This document shows, one piece after another, positions 1-8,518 of a stretch of DNA of 64,000 nucleotides (its first letter is position 1; every line of letters begins with the position of its first letter). The stretch is taken from NCBI GenBank assembly GCA_009777515.1, contig WRLR01000004.1:1-64000 (forward strand). The letters are read 5' to 3'. The notes beneath the pieces are model-generated. The model saw only the letters and a program-made list of their open reading frames with translations, was not told the origin of the DNA and searched no databases. The stretch comes from Oscillospiraceae bacterium (lineage in GTDB: Bacteria > Bacillota > Clostridia > WRLR01). Position numbers and translations under genes: made by a program.

Positions 1-2
1 TG

Positions 3-449
3 ATATGCGACATGGCGACGCAGTTTGACTTTTATGACGGCGGCGGGCTGGATATATGCTTCCTCGGCGCGCTGGAGGCGGACGCGGAGGGCAATGTGAA
101 TGCGCACAAGCTGGCTGGCGGGTATTCCGGCATCGGCGGGTTCGCAAACATCACGCATGCGACCGGCACAATTGTGTTCTGCATGAGTTTTACGACGAGG
201 GGACTGGTAGCGGAATCGAGTAGTGGTGCTGTTACAATATCGCATGAAGGGTCGATCCTAAAATTCAAGAAAAACATCGGGGCCATCAGTTTTTCGGGCA
301 AGAGGGCGCTTGCGCGCGGGCAGCGGGTTCTGTACGTCACCGAGCGGTGCGTATTCGAGCTGACAGCCAGGGGACTCGCGCTGAAAGAAGTGTACCCCGG
401 TATCGACGAGCGGCGCCAAATACGGGACATGCTGGATTTCGATGTTTGA
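3..449 (+). CDS. Acetate/propionate CoA-transferase (YdiF/Pct type), C-terminal part
   Basis: The reading frame is open from base 3 and enters from outside the window, so only the last 148 residues are seen. They match the C-terminal (beta) half of family I acyl-CoA:acetate/3-ketoacid CoA-transferases, with the segments YDGGGLDICFLGALEADAEG, GIGGFANIT and LYVTERCVFELT in the order usual for YdiF/propionate CoA-transferase. The enzyme moves CoA between short-chain acyl-CoAs and acetate in the cytoplasm during fermentation. The catalytic glutamate of this family lies upstream and is not in the window. The ATG at base 12 is internal, not the start. Substrate cannot be fixed from this fragment. 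Confidence 0.85.
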   Translation: MCDMATQFDFYDGGGLDICFLGALEADAEGNVNAHKLAGGYSGIGGFANITHATGTIVFCMSFTTRGLVAESSSGAVTISHEGSILKFKKNIGAISFSGKRALARGQRVLYVTERCVFELTARGLALKEVYPGIDERRQIRDMLDFDV

Positions 450-530
450 GATATATGACGAATAATATAGTCATGGCGAACAAGGCGAAAAGGACAAACA
501 GGACAGAGACAAGGAGAGACAAGGTAGGTA

Positions 531-705
531 TGGCAGAGGCAAGACAGAGGTTAGGCAGAGGTAAGGCAGAGGCAAGGCAGAGGCAAGGCTGGTTAAGCAG
601 AGGCAAGGCAGAGGCAAGGCTGGTTAAGCAGAGGCAAGGTAGGCTAGCAAGGCAGAGGAAAAGCAGGCTAAACAAAGGCAAGGCAGGCAAGGAAGGCAAT
701 GTGGG
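531..705. repeat. Purine-rich tandem repeat, units around GGCAGAGGCAA
   Basis: An imperfect array of 10-12 base units (AGGCAAGGCAG and variants), including a duplicated longer block with GGCTGGTTAAGCAGAGG. It fills most of the 264-base gap between the CoA-transferase and the membrane protein. Open frames cross it on both strands, but their products are only repeat translations with no recognisable domain or ribosome-binding site, so it is treated as non-coding. Confidence 0.8.
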
Positions 706-714
706 AATTGTGGC

Positions 715-1425
715 TTAATGTGTCGCGTGGCGGATATGGAGCTTGTCTAGCCAGTTTTTGTCGTATTTCAATGAGACGTAGCCCACGGCGGAGATGAAAA
801 ACGCCCCCACTGCGTCCACAATTAAATCTTTCATCGTGTCCATCAGGGCGTTTTGGCCCAAAAGCATTTCGCCTGATTCCAGCGAATGCTTTTGCATGTT
901 AGTGAGTAGAATATAGTCCATGGTGAACTCGTATATTTCCCATACGACGCCCAGGGCGATGGCGAAGCAAAACGCAAATAAGGCGACGAACACCGGGCTC
1001 AGCCGGAAGGTGATGGTGTCGGACTTGTTGAACAGACTGACGACGGAAAAGCCAAGCGCCCCCAGCCCGATGCCGCTGAACGTGTGCAAAATGGTGTCCC
1101 AGTGCGGAACCCTGTAATAAAAGCTCCTCACCTCCCCCAAATATATTGCACAGTACAAAAATACCGCGTACGCGATGATCATATATGAGGGGATATTTAA
1201 GTTGACCCGGTGGATCAAAAAACCGGGCAACAGCATGGCTACCGCGCCAAACATACAGCTGAGCAACAGCAGTATATAGTCGCCCTTCACCCTGATTGCA
1301 TCGTCAGCGGGTGATGCCGTAACGGTGGGCGCAAGGATCATCCTCACTGCGACATAGATTGTTGAACCAATGAATGTGATGAAAACGAACAGGGTCCAGT
1401 TCTTTACGCTCAGCAGTTTTCTCAT
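715..1425 (-). CDS. Multi-pass membrane protein, YjdF/DUF2238-like
   Basis: A 236-residue protein with about six hydrophobic segments starting near residue 7 (MRKLLSVKNWTLFVFITF). The segment HWDTILHTFSGIGLGALGF, with a charged pair before a membrane helix, and the later VVWEIYEFTMDYIL resemble the YjdF/DUF2238 inner-membrane family, which has no established function. I chose the Met at 1425 because it directly precedes the first hydrophobic stretch; a longer frame reaches 1527, but that part overlaps a dispersed repeat and looks non-coding. The ribosome-binding site is weak (GTGGA). It sits tail to tail with the CoA-transferase. Membrane location is clear, family assignment moderate. Confidence 0.6.
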   Translation of the reverse strand: MRKLLSVKNWTLFVFITFIGSTIYVAVRMILAPTVTASPADDAIRVKGDYILLLLSCMFGAVAMLLPGFLIHRVNLNIPSYMIIAYAVFLYCAIYLGEVRSFYYRVPHWDTILHTFSGIGLGALGFSVVSLFNKSDTITFRLSPVFVALFAFCFAIALGVVWEIYEFTMDYILLTNMQKHSLESGEMLLGQNALMDTMKDLIVDAVGAFFISAVGYVSLKYDKNWLDKLHIRHATH

Positions 1426-1457
1426 TTTTCCACGCTTTCTAATGCGCTCCGCATGAA

Positions 1458-1493
1458 TAGGGGCAGGGACGCGGACGGTAAAAGCGCCCCTAC
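1458..1493. repeat. Dispersed GTAGGGGC/GCCCCTAC element
   Basis: The segment begins TAGGGGCAGGGACG and ends AGCGCCCCTAC, so its ends form an imperfect inverted repeat. The same end sequence recurs near 15.37, 36.35, 36.41, 51.12 and 51.26-51.35 kb, always in gaps between genes. Confidence 0.5.
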
Positions 1494-1603
1494 GAAAATA
1501 CGATAGCGGACGGCCAAAGCCGCTCATACTTAATCATGATTGCAACCAGCCAAATAACCGTTCCTGCGAGACTTCGACTGATATTGTGCAGGTGAGGCGC
1601 GTA

Positions 1604-2821
1604 CTATTTGATCGGCAATGTCACTGTGAAGCGAGCGCCCTTGCCGGGCTCGCTGTCTACGCTGATACTGCCGTTTTCCAGCTCCAGTATCCTTTTAACG
1701 AGCGAGAGGCCGAGCCCGTTCCCATCGGCGGCTCTTGACGGGTCGCCTTGGTAGAACTTGTCGAAGATGTGCCTTTTGACGTCCTCGTCCATCCCAACGC
1801 CCATGTCGGACACCGTCGCGACCGCGCTCCCGCCGGACGCCGCGAGGCTGACATGGATCGTGCCGCCTGCGGGGCTGAACTTGATGGCGTTGGTAAGGAG
1901 GTTCAGCCAAAGGTGGCTCAGTATCTCCTCGCTGGCGTATATGCACACGCTCCCGATGTCCGCCTCGACTTCGAGCTGCTTGCCCGACAACTGCGGCTCC
2001 AGGGTCAGGATTGCCCTCCTTATTTGCTCGTCGAGCGAATATTCGGCCTTTTCAAAAATTCTATCCGAGCTTTCGAGCCTCGACAGCAGCAGCACGTTGC
2101 TGGAAAGCCGGCTGAGCCTGTCGCTCTCCGATATAATAATGTCCAGGTACTCGTTGCGCTGCCCCTCCGTGAGCGACTCCTTCTTTAGCCGCCGCGCGAA
2201 CCCCCGGATGGACGCGATAGGCGTCTTGAACTCGTGCGATATATTGCTCACGAAGTCACTGCGTAGCGTCTCGATGCTCGATAGCTCCTTGGCCATTTCA
2301 TTGAAGCTTTTCGCAAGGCGCTCGATTTCGTATCTTCCCCCTGTGTCCACCCGCACATCGAAATTGCCGGCGCCTATCTCCCTCGTGGCTTCGATGAGGC
2401 TCCGGATCGGCCGTAAAAAACGTTCCCCTCCTATTATTGCGATAATCGTACCAATGAACAGGCTGACGAGAAGCAGTAACAGTATAAATGCGGGCATGCT
2501 TCCCATAGTCAGGGGGCTTATGATGCCCATCCGGAAGAGGGCATACATCGCAAAGCCGGACGCCCCAACGCTAACAAAAAGGATGGAAAATATCAGCATC
2601 ACCAGTACGACGAGCATGGACAGCCTGCGGGCGACATCCATCATATAGAGAGCGGCGCCGGTCAGCTTGCGGGTGATGCCGGATAATTTTCGAGCGATGC
2701 CGGTCAGTTTTCGGGCGGCGTCGGCCAATTTCCGCACAGGGCCGAATAGTTTTCGGGCGGCGCCGGTCAGTTTCCGCACAGGGCAGGTTAGTTTTCGGGC
2801 GATGTTGTCCGTTTTACTCAT
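1604..2821 (-). CDS. Sensor histidine kinase with heptad-repeat N-terminus
   Basis: 405 residues. A basic cytoplasmic N-terminus (residues 8-56) consists of seven 7-residue repeats centred on RKL. Two membrane helices follow (about 66-90 and 108-131) with only a short loop between them, then HAMP (about 132-185), a HisKA domain with the phospho-accepting His in NISHEFKTP (H196), and an ATPase domain with N-box (NLLTNAIKFSP), G1 (DMGVGMDED) and G2 (GNGLGLSLVKRI). The very short extracytoplasmic loop suggests it senses within the membrane or through the repeat region. It is the partner of the regulator immediately upstream, whose end it overlaps by 8 bases. The signal is unknown. Confidence 0.93.
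   Translation of the reverse strand: MSKTDNIARKLTCPVRKLTGAARKLFGPVRKLADAARKLTGIARKLSGITRKLTGAALYMMDVARRLSMLVVLVMLIFSILFVSVGASGFAMYALFRMGIISPLTMGSMPAFILLLLLVSLFIGTIIAIIGGERFLRPIRSLIEATREIGAGNFDVRVDTGGRYEIERLAKSFNEMAKELSSIETLRSDFVSNISHEFKTPIASIRGFARRLKKESLTEGQRNEYLDIIISESDRLSRLSSNVLLLSRLESSDRIFEKAEYSLDEQIRRAILTLEPQLSGKQLEVEADIGSVCIYASEEILSHLWLNLLTNAIKFSPAGGTIHVSLAASGGSAVATVSDMGVGMDEDVKRHIFDKFYQGDPSRAADGNGLGLSLVKRILELENGSISVDSEPGKGARFTVTLPIK
2654..2800 (-). repeat. 21-bp coding repeat in the kinase N-terminus
   Basis: Seven imperfect 21-base units, each coding one heptad with the RKL core (for example AARKLTG), make up the start of the histidine kinase. Units differ by substitutions but keep the frame. 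Confidence 0.8.
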
Positions 2822-3491
2822 CGTTCCTCACCGCTTTGTAGCCCAGCCCTCGGACCGTTTCAATCGAAAATTCCGGCCAGCCGCCAAAGCGCTCGCGCAG
2901 CCTGCCGATGTGGACGCTGACCGTGTGCTCGGCCGATTCTGTGTCGAGCCCCCAAATTTCGTCCATTAATTGAATGCGGGTGAAAATCTTTTCCGGATAG
3001 CTGAGCAGCTTATATAAAAGAAGGAACTCCTTCTGCGGCAACGTGACCCGCTCGGGCGCCCGGCTGACGGTCAGGGCGTCGTAATTGAGCGTCACCTTGC
3101 CAATGGTTATTTTGCGCTCGCTGACGATCTTGGCCCGGCGCAACAGCGCTTTTACCCGTAGGACCAGCTCCTCTTCGTCGATAGGCTTGACCATATAGTC
3201 GTCCGTTCCAACGATAAAGCCTTTGCGCTTGTCCTTGATCGATTCTTTAGCCGTCGCCATCAGTATGGGGAAATCGTACTTCGCGTCGCGCAACTGCTCC
3301 GTCAATGTGTACCCGTCCATTCCCGGCATCATTATATCAGTAATCATCAGGTCAATGTGCTGTTCGTCGATAATGCCTAGCGCCTCTGGTGCGTCGCACG
3401 CGAGGATCGGGTTGTAACGTTCGTCGAGCAGGACCGCTTCGATGAGCTTCCTTATATTTTGGTCGTCCTCGACCACGAGTATGTTAATCAC
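2814..3491 (-). CDS. OmpR/PhoB-family response regulator
   Basis: 225 residues: receiver domain (1-120) with acidic pair E8-D9-D10, phospho-acceptor D52 in LMITDIMMPGMDG, and conserved K in MVKP, then a winged-helix DNA-binding domain (about 125-222) ending TVRGLGYKAV. The start is set at the GTG at 3491, which has a good ribosome-binding site (GGAGG) just upstream and gives the usual N-terminus INILVVEDD; the frame stays open further upstream but that part is not receiver-like. Its stop overlaps the kinase start, so the two are translationally coupled. The divergent gap to ftsH holds direct repeats that suit this class of regulator. Confidence 0.94.
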   Translation of the reverse strand: MINILVVEDDQNIRKLIEAVLLDERYNPILACDAPEALGIIDEQHIDLMITDIMMPGMDGYTLTEQLRDAKYDFPILMATAKESIKDKRKGFIVGTDDYMVKPIDEEELVLRVKALLRRAKIVSERKITIGKVTLNYDALTVSRAPERVTLPQKEFLLLYKLLSYPEKIFTRIQLMDEIWGLDTESAEHTVSVHIGRLRERFGGWPEFSIETVRGLGYKAVRNDE

Positions 3492-3563
3492 AAAAAAACC
3501 TCCGCTAATGCCCGGTTCATCCGAAAATGATAATACGCATTGATGATGATAATAATATAGATG

Positions 3564-3605
3564 CTTCAACTGAACTTCAACAAAAATGGATTATTTGTTG
3601 AAGTT
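3564..3605. promoter_or_regulatory. Putative response-regulator operator, CTTCAAC repeats
   Basis: CTTCAAC occurs at 3564-3570 and again at 3575-3581, an 11-base period as in OmpR/PhoB-type direct repeats. The second copy is also the left arm of a perfect 12-base inverted repeat (AACTTCAACAAA at 3573-3584, TTTGTTGAAGTT at 3594-3605). The site lies in the divergent gap between the regulator gene and ftsH and could control both. Binding is inferred, not shown. Confidence 0.5.
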
Positions 3606-3665
3606 TAATTTATGTTGGTCGCATATTATCTAAATATAATAATTTAAGGAGAGGGAGACGAATAA

Positions 3666-5705
3666 ATGAAGCTTTTCAAAAGGAGCGGCGCAGACAATAA
3701 AATATACAAAGCAGACCCCCAAAAAGCCGGGGGCGGCGAGGATCGCAAGGGGGAGAGCGGGGCTCCGGCGGGAAAAGCCCCAAAGAAATTTAATGTATTC
3801 CATATAATAATAGTGATTTTTTTGATCAACTTTGCGCTCAACTTGATTTTCGGGGCGGTGCAGCCCGGGATGCAGATAGAGTACAGCCAGTTTATACGGC
3901 TGGTGGAGGGCGGCTATATCGGCGGGGCCCAGTTGGAAGACGAACGGATATTGGTATCCCTGCGGGACGGCGCCGACCTTGATGAGGTGGCGGAAATCCT
4001 CGACATCGAAAACAGGGGCGCCGACCAGGCCCGGCAGCCTACCCCCGGCGCCGACAGCGTCTTCTATGTGACAAAGGTCGACGATCCCATGCTTGTCGAG
4101 CGGCTCAGCGGGAATGGCGTGGACTTTTACAAGCCTGCGGCTCGCGCCAGTTCACCCATACTTGGCTTCATCACAAGCTGGATCGTCCCAATGCTCATCA
4201 TGTATCTTGTGTTCAATTTGATTGCCCGCAGCGTCATGAAAAAAATGGGGAAGGGCGGATCGGGCGGCATGGGAGGCATGGGCGGCATGGGCGGACTGGG
4301 CGGCATCTTTGGCGCGGGGAAGAGCAAGGCCAAAGAATACAAGCACGAAAAAAACGTCGGGGTCACGTTTGCCGACGTGGCCGGGCAGGACGAAGCGAAA
4401 GAGAGCCTGGCGGAACTTTCGGATATATTAAAGCATCCCGAAAAGTATAGCGAGATAGGGGCGAAGCAGCCGAAGGGGGCGTTGCTCGTGGGACCCCCCG
4501 GTACGGGCAAGACCCTGCTTGCCAGGGCGCTGGCAGGTGAGGCGGGCGTGCCGTTCTATTCCATAACGGGCAGCGAGTTTGTTGAGATGTTCGTCGGCGT
4601 GGGGGCCTCGCGCGTGCGCGACATGTTTGAGAATGCAAAGAAAAACGCGCCATGCATCATATTCATCGACGAGATCGACGCCATCGGCAAGAGCCGGGAC
4701 AGCCAGGTGGGCGGGAATGATGAGCGGGAGCAGACGCTCAACCAATTGCTGTCCGAAATGGACGGCTTCGACGGCAAGAAAGGGATTGTCGTGCTGGCGG
4801 CCACCAACCGCCCGGAAATCCTTGACAAGGCGCTGCTCCGCCCGGGGCGCTTCGACCGCCGGATCGTCGTGGACAAGCCCGACTTGCCGGGCAGGGAGGC
4901 TATATTAAAGGTGCATGCGAACAAAGTCAGGCTGGCCGGGGACGTGGATCTGCACGAGCTTGCGTTGGCCACATCGGGCGCCACCGGGGCGGACTTGGCC
5001 AACATGATTAACGAGGGCGCGCTGCTGGCGGTTAAGGGCGACCGAAAGACAGTGCGGCAGGGCGATTTGATGGAGGCGGTGGAAGTCGTGATCGCGGGCA
5101 AGGAGAAGAAGGATCGGGTGATGAGCCCCAAAGAGCGCGAAATGGTGGCATACCACGAAGTGGGCCATGCTTTGGTGGGCGCTATGCAAAAAGGCGGCCA
5201 GCCGGTGCAGAAGATCACCATCGTGCCGCGTACGATGGGCAGCCTCGGGTACACGATGAGCATGCCGGAGGAGGAGCGTTACCTGCCGACAAAGGGCGAC
5301 ATCATAGCGCAAATCACGACGCTGCTGGGCGGGCGCGCGGCCGAGATTGTGCAGTTCGGGGAGATGACGACGGGCGCCGCCAACGACATAGAGCGCGCGA
5401 CCGCGCTGGCCCGGGGGATGGTGACGCAGTTCGGCATGAGCGACCGGTTCGGGCCGATGAGCTTGGAGAGGGCCGAGAGCCGCTACTTGGACGGCAGGGG
5501 CGTGGCCGCATGCTCTGCACAGACCGAGGCGATGGTCGACGAGGAGGTGCGGCAGGTGCTGGCGGACTGCCAGGACATTGCGGTTGGCGTGTTGCAGGAA
5601 TATCGAGGCGCGATGGGCAGGATATCGGGGCGCTTGTTGGAGAAGGAGAACATCACGGGCGCGGAATTTATGGAGCTTCTGGACTTAGACGCCATGTCGG
5701 CGTGA
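3666..5705 (+). CDS. ftsH: ATP-dependent zinc metalloprotease FtsH
   Basis: 679 residues, a normal FtsH length. It is a membrane-anchored AAA protease that degrades misfolded membrane proteins and short-lived regulators. Visible parts: N-terminal helix (about 43-65), short extracytoplasmic domain, second helix (about 165-188), Gly/Met-rich linker (199-216), AAA module with Walker A GPPGTGKT (276-283), Walker B IIFIDEID (331-338) and second region of homology [19 protein letters not shown], then the zinc protease motif HEVGH (497-501). Start ATG has a strong AAGGAGAGGGAG site. The extended 40-residue N-terminus and the GGMGGM linker are longer than in many FtsH. It is divergent from a two-component system and shares its upstream region. 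Confidence 0.98.
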   Translation: MKLFKRSGADNKIYKADPQKAGGGEDRKGESGAPAGKAPKKFNVFHIIIVIFLINFALNLIFGAVQPGMQIEYSQFIRLVEGGYIGGAQLEDERILVSLRDGADLDEVAEILDIENRGADQARQPTPGADSVFYVTKVDDPMLVERLSGNGVDFYKPAARASSPILGFITSWIVPMLIMYLVFNLIARSVMKKMGKGGSGGMGGMGGMGGLGGIFGAGKSKAKEYKHEKNVGVTFADVAGQDEAKESLAELSDILKHPEKYSEIGAKQPKGALLVGPPGTGKTLLARALAGEAGVPFYSITGSEFVEMFVGVGASRVRDMFENAKKNAPCIIFIDEIDAIGKSRDSQVGGNDEREQTLNQLLSEMDGFDGKKGIVVLAATNRPEILDKALLRPGRFDRRIVVDKPDLPGREAILKVHANKVRLAGDVDLHELALATSGATGADLANMINEGALLAVKGDRKTVRQGDLMEAVEVVIAGKEKKDRVMSPKEREMVAYHEVGHALVGAMQKGGQPVQKITIVPRTMGSLGYTMSMPEEERYLPTKGDIIAQITTLLGGRAAEIVQFGEMTTGAANDIERATALARGMVTQFGMSDRFGPMSLERAESRYLDGRGVAACSAQTEAMVDEEVRQVLADCQDIAVGVLQEYRGAMGRISGRLLEKENITGAEFMELLDLDAMSA

Positions 5706-5718
5706 GCGGGCGCCCGCG

Positions 5719-6690
5719 CTAGGCGCCGAACTCCTCCACGGCTTCTTCGAAGGCGGCGTAGTTCGCGGGCGGGAAGGGCATGCCTTGGTCTGGGCAGCAG
5801 AAGTAGCCCCCGTCCTTGCCCAGCAGTGAGATGGCGTTTTTCACTGCTTCACGGATTTGGCTGCGTGTGCCGTCCATGAGCAGGCCCGTGGAGATGCCGC
5901 CTTTCAGCGCCATTTTGCGGTTTGTGACGGCGACTACGGCGGCCAAGTCGTTCGCCGTGGCTTGGACCGGGTTCAGGATGTCCACGCCGAGGGCGATGAA
6001 CGACGGAAGCAGCGGCTCGATGTGGCCGCATGAGTGGAAATCGATCAGTATGCCACTGGATTTATAAAGCTCGAATAGTCTTTTATATTCGGGCTCGAGG
6101 AATTCGTCAAATATGGCCTGCCCCAACAAGAGCGCGCGCTGCGTGCCCATGTCGTCGCTGAGGCTCACCATGTCCACTCCTGCCTTAATGTAGTGTTTGG
6201 CTATGCCTAGCTGGAAGTCCATGATCCGGCGGAGGATCTCCTTGGCGTACTGCGGATCGGTGTAGAAGTACACCATGATGTTTTCCATGCCGACGAGCAT
6301 GTATGACTTTTCCCAAAGCGCGTCCCTGTGCGATCCGACGAAAAACATTTCATCGCGTTCGTCAAACGCGGCCGCGCTCTCGTAGATGGGGGCGCAAATG
6401 CGCTCGTCGTCCGGGTCCGGCCATTGGTATGAGCGCAGGGCGCCGATCTCGGCGAGAGGGTTGATTTTAGGGAACCCCATGGCGCCCCAGTGCTCCTTGT
6501 GCCACCCGACGCCCCATATATCCGTCCATCTGGCGCCGACAGGCCTTTCGTGGCCATCGATGATACCTGCGTCGCCATAGCCTTGGTGGTTCGCGCCATG
6601 GTACGCAACTACGCGCGCGGGGACGCGCGACATGATGCGATCCGGTTTGCCAAAGTGGATGGTTTCCAAAGCGTTTTGTTTGTCGTTCAT
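5719..6690 (-). CDS. Uroporphyrinogen decarboxylase-like (URO-D family) protein
   Basis: 323 residues of the URO-D/corrinoid methyltransferase superfamily, a TIM barrel. The C-terminal segment FHSCGHIEPLLPSFIALGVD followed by ILNPVQATAND is typical of the HemE-like/MtaA-like members that are usually methyltransferases rather than haem enzymes; the H/C in HSCGH could bind zinc. I start at the Met at 6690 (MNDKQNALETIHFGKPDR), which matches the family N-terminus; a longer frame to 6843 would overlap hisB and has no domain content. It lies 121 bases after hisB and may be read through from the his operon. No haem or corrinoid protein gene is adjacent, so substrate is open. Confidence 0.75.
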   Translation of the reverse strand: MNDKQNALETIHFGKPDRIMSRVPARVVAYHGANHQGYGDAGIIDGHERPVGARWTDIWGVGWHKEHWGAMGFPKINPLAEIGALRSYQWPDPDDERICAPIYESAAAFDERDEMFFVGSHRDALWEKSYMLVGMENIMVYFYTDPQYAKEILRRIMDFQLGIAKHYIKAGVDMVSLSDDMGTQRALLLGQAIFDEFLEPEYKRLFELYKSSGILIDFHSCGHIEPLLPSFIALGVDILNPVQATANDLAAVVAVTNRKMALKGGISTGLLMDGTRSQIREAVKNAISLLGKDGGYFCCPDQGMPFPPANYAAFEEAVEEFGA

Positions 6691-6811
6691 ATATAACGCC
6701 GTTCGCAGGCCGCGAGCGACCAGCGCACATTTGTAGTATGGCGCCGCGCCGCGGCCCTGCCCTTTCAAATATTTTACGCCGCTGCTGCCAACACTTAAAG
6801 TTTTACCGCTG

Positions 6812-7417
6812 TCATAGGCTGCCTTTTGACGATGGGACGGCACCGCGTCGCGCGGGGTCGGGCTTTACGGCAGCGCCGAGCGCGCGACCGAGCCCTTTGA
6901 ATATCGCCTCGATGATGTGATGGGCGTTGGCGCCATACATCATCTTAACATGCAGTGTCAGCCCGAGCGAGCGGCACAGGCCCAGAAGGAACTCCTGCGC
7001 CAGCTCGGTGTCGAAGTCGCCGACTTTCGGAGCGGGCATGGCGACGTCGTAGTTGAGGTGCGCACGCCCACAGATGTCGAGGGCTATCAGCACCAGCGCT
7101 TCGTCCATCGGCAGGAAGACGCTCGCGTAGCGCGTGATACCGGCGGCGTCGCCGAGAGCCTCTTTTATGCACTGGCCGAGCACGATGCCGGCATCTTCCG
7201 TGAGGTGGTGGTAATCCACGTCCGTGTCGCCGCGCGCGTCGACGGACAGCGCGAACCCGCTGTGGAACGCGAACAGCTCTAGCATGTGGTTCAAAAACCC
7301 GCAGCCCGTGGCGACGCGAATAGAGGGCTCGGAAGGGGCATCGAGAGTAATTTCGACGGTTACTTCAGTCTCCTTGGTTTTTCGCGCTAATATGGCGGTT
7401 CTGTACAATTCGCTCAT
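6812..7417 (-). CDS. hisB: Imidazoleglycerol-phosphate dehydratase
   Basis: 201 residues, the usual size of monofunctional HisB. It dehydrates imidazole glycerol phosphate to imidazole acetol phosphate in histidine synthesis. Metal-binding clusters are visible: HMLELFAFHSGF and DYHHLTEDAGI near the N-terminus, then AHLNYDV, and the C-terminal NAHHIIEAIFKGLGRAL. Start ATG at 7417 has GGAGGG seven bases upstream. It follows hisC by 15 bases. The last 15 residues after VKPDPAR form a short basic/serine tail. Confidence 0.97.
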   Translation of the reverse strand: MSELYRTAILARKTKETEVTVEITLDAPSEPSIRVATGCGFLNHMLELFAFHSGFALSVDARGDTDVDYHHLTEDAGIVLGQCIKEALGDAAGITRYASVFLPMDEALVLIALDICGRAHLNYDVAMPAPKVGDFDTELAQEFLLGLCRSLGLTLHVKMMYGANAHHIIEAIFKGLGRALGAAVKPDPARRGAVPSSKGSL

Positions 7418-7432
7418 TTCATGTCCCTCCGC

Positions 7433-8500
7433 TTATCTGTTTTTACCCATCATGTCGTCCGTCGCGGCGAGCAGCGCGTCCATCTGCTCGTCGGTCCCAA
7501 TTGTTATGCGGACATAATCTTTTATGCGCTCCTGTGGCAGGTGGCGCACCAGTACGCCGCGTTCTTTCAGGCCGAGGTAATAGTCCCTGCCGCTGCCAAA
7601 ACTTGGCTTGGCGAACAGGAAGTTCGCCCTGCTGGGCAGCACGTCGAACATGCGGCCATATAGCGCCAGCACGGCCCGTTCGCGCGAGCTCACTATTTTA
7701 GCCACGCACTCTTCATAATAATCGGAATCGTTGATGGCCGCCTCCGCCGCAAGCAGGGACAGTCTGTTCATATTGTATGGATTGAACGAGAATTTCATTG
7801 TGTTCAAATCGGCGATCAACTCACTGCGCGCCATTGCGTAGCCTACCCTTGCGCCTGCGAGGTTTTTCGATTTGCTCATTGTGTGGACGACGATGAGGTT
7901 GTCGTACTTTGCGATGAGCGGCACTGCGCTCTCGGCGCCGAATGCCGCGTATGCTTCGTCCACGACGACGACGTTGCCGGGGTTCCCCCTGATGATGGCC
8001 TCGATGCCGGCCAGCGGCACGGCGCGGCCGGTCGGCGAGTTCGGGTTGGCGATGAAAACCGTGCCGCCCGCTCCGTAGTAGTCGGACGGGACAAGGCGGA
8101 GCGTGTCGTCCAGCGGAAGCACGCGCGACTCCACGCAGTTTATGCGGGCGTAGACGCTATAGAAGCCGTATGTTATGTCCGCGTACACGGCGGGCGTTTT
8201 CGCGTCGCAGAACGCCTGGAATGCGAACGCCAAAAGTTCGTCGGAGCCGTTGCCGAGTATGATGTTTTCGGGGCCGAGTCCAAGGGCGCCGCTGATGGCG
8301 AGAGCAGCCGAGCGCGTGTCGGGGTCGGGGTAGAGGTTGAGCCTGGCCACCTCCGCAGAGTTGATAGCCGCCAGCACGCCGGGCGACGGCGGGTACGGGC
8401 TTTCGTTAGTGTTGAGTTTGACATAGGAGCGGTCCTGTGGCTGCTCGCCTGGGACATACGCCTCGATGCCGGAGAACCTGCCGGATAAAAATGATGACAT
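7433..8500 (-). CDS. hisC: Histidinol-phosphate aminotransferase
   Basis: 355 residues, a fold-type I PLP enzyme that makes L-histidinol phosphate from imidazole acetol phosphate and glutamate. Seen: N-terminal LNTNESPYPPSP, GNGSDELL (cofactor phosphate region), ANPNSPTG, VVVDEAYAAF (Asp binding the pyridine nitrogen) and the PLP lysine in HTMSKSKNLAGARVGY (K210). Start ATG at 8500 is preceded by GAGGT. It lies 18 bases after hisD and 15 before hisB, in one operon. The C-terminal region KERGVLVRHL is also typical. Confidence 0.97.
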   Translation of the reverse strand: MSSFLSGRFSGIEAYVPGEQPQDRSYVKLNTNESPYPPSPGVLAAINSAEVARLNLYPDPDTRSAALAISGALGLGPENIILGNGSDELLAFAFQAFCDAKTPAVYADITYGFYSVYARINCVESRVLPLDDTLRLVPSDYYGAGGTVFIANPNSPTGRAVPLAGIEAIIRGNPGNVVVVDEAYAAFGAESAVPLIAKYDNLIVVHTMSKSKNLAGARVGYAMARSELIADLNTMKFSFNPYNMNRLSLLAAEAAINDSDYYEECVAKIVSSRERAVLALYGRMFDVLPSRANFLFAKPSFGSGRDYYLGLKERGVLVRHLPQERIKDYVRITIGTDEQMDALLAATDDMMGKNR

Positions 8501-8518
8501 GGGTGACCTCGTATAAAA

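Noticed and set aside
347-718. Long frames on both strands across the purine-rich repeat
   Set aside because: Products are plain repeat translations, without a ribosome-binding site or domain; the frames exist because the repeat lacks stop codons.
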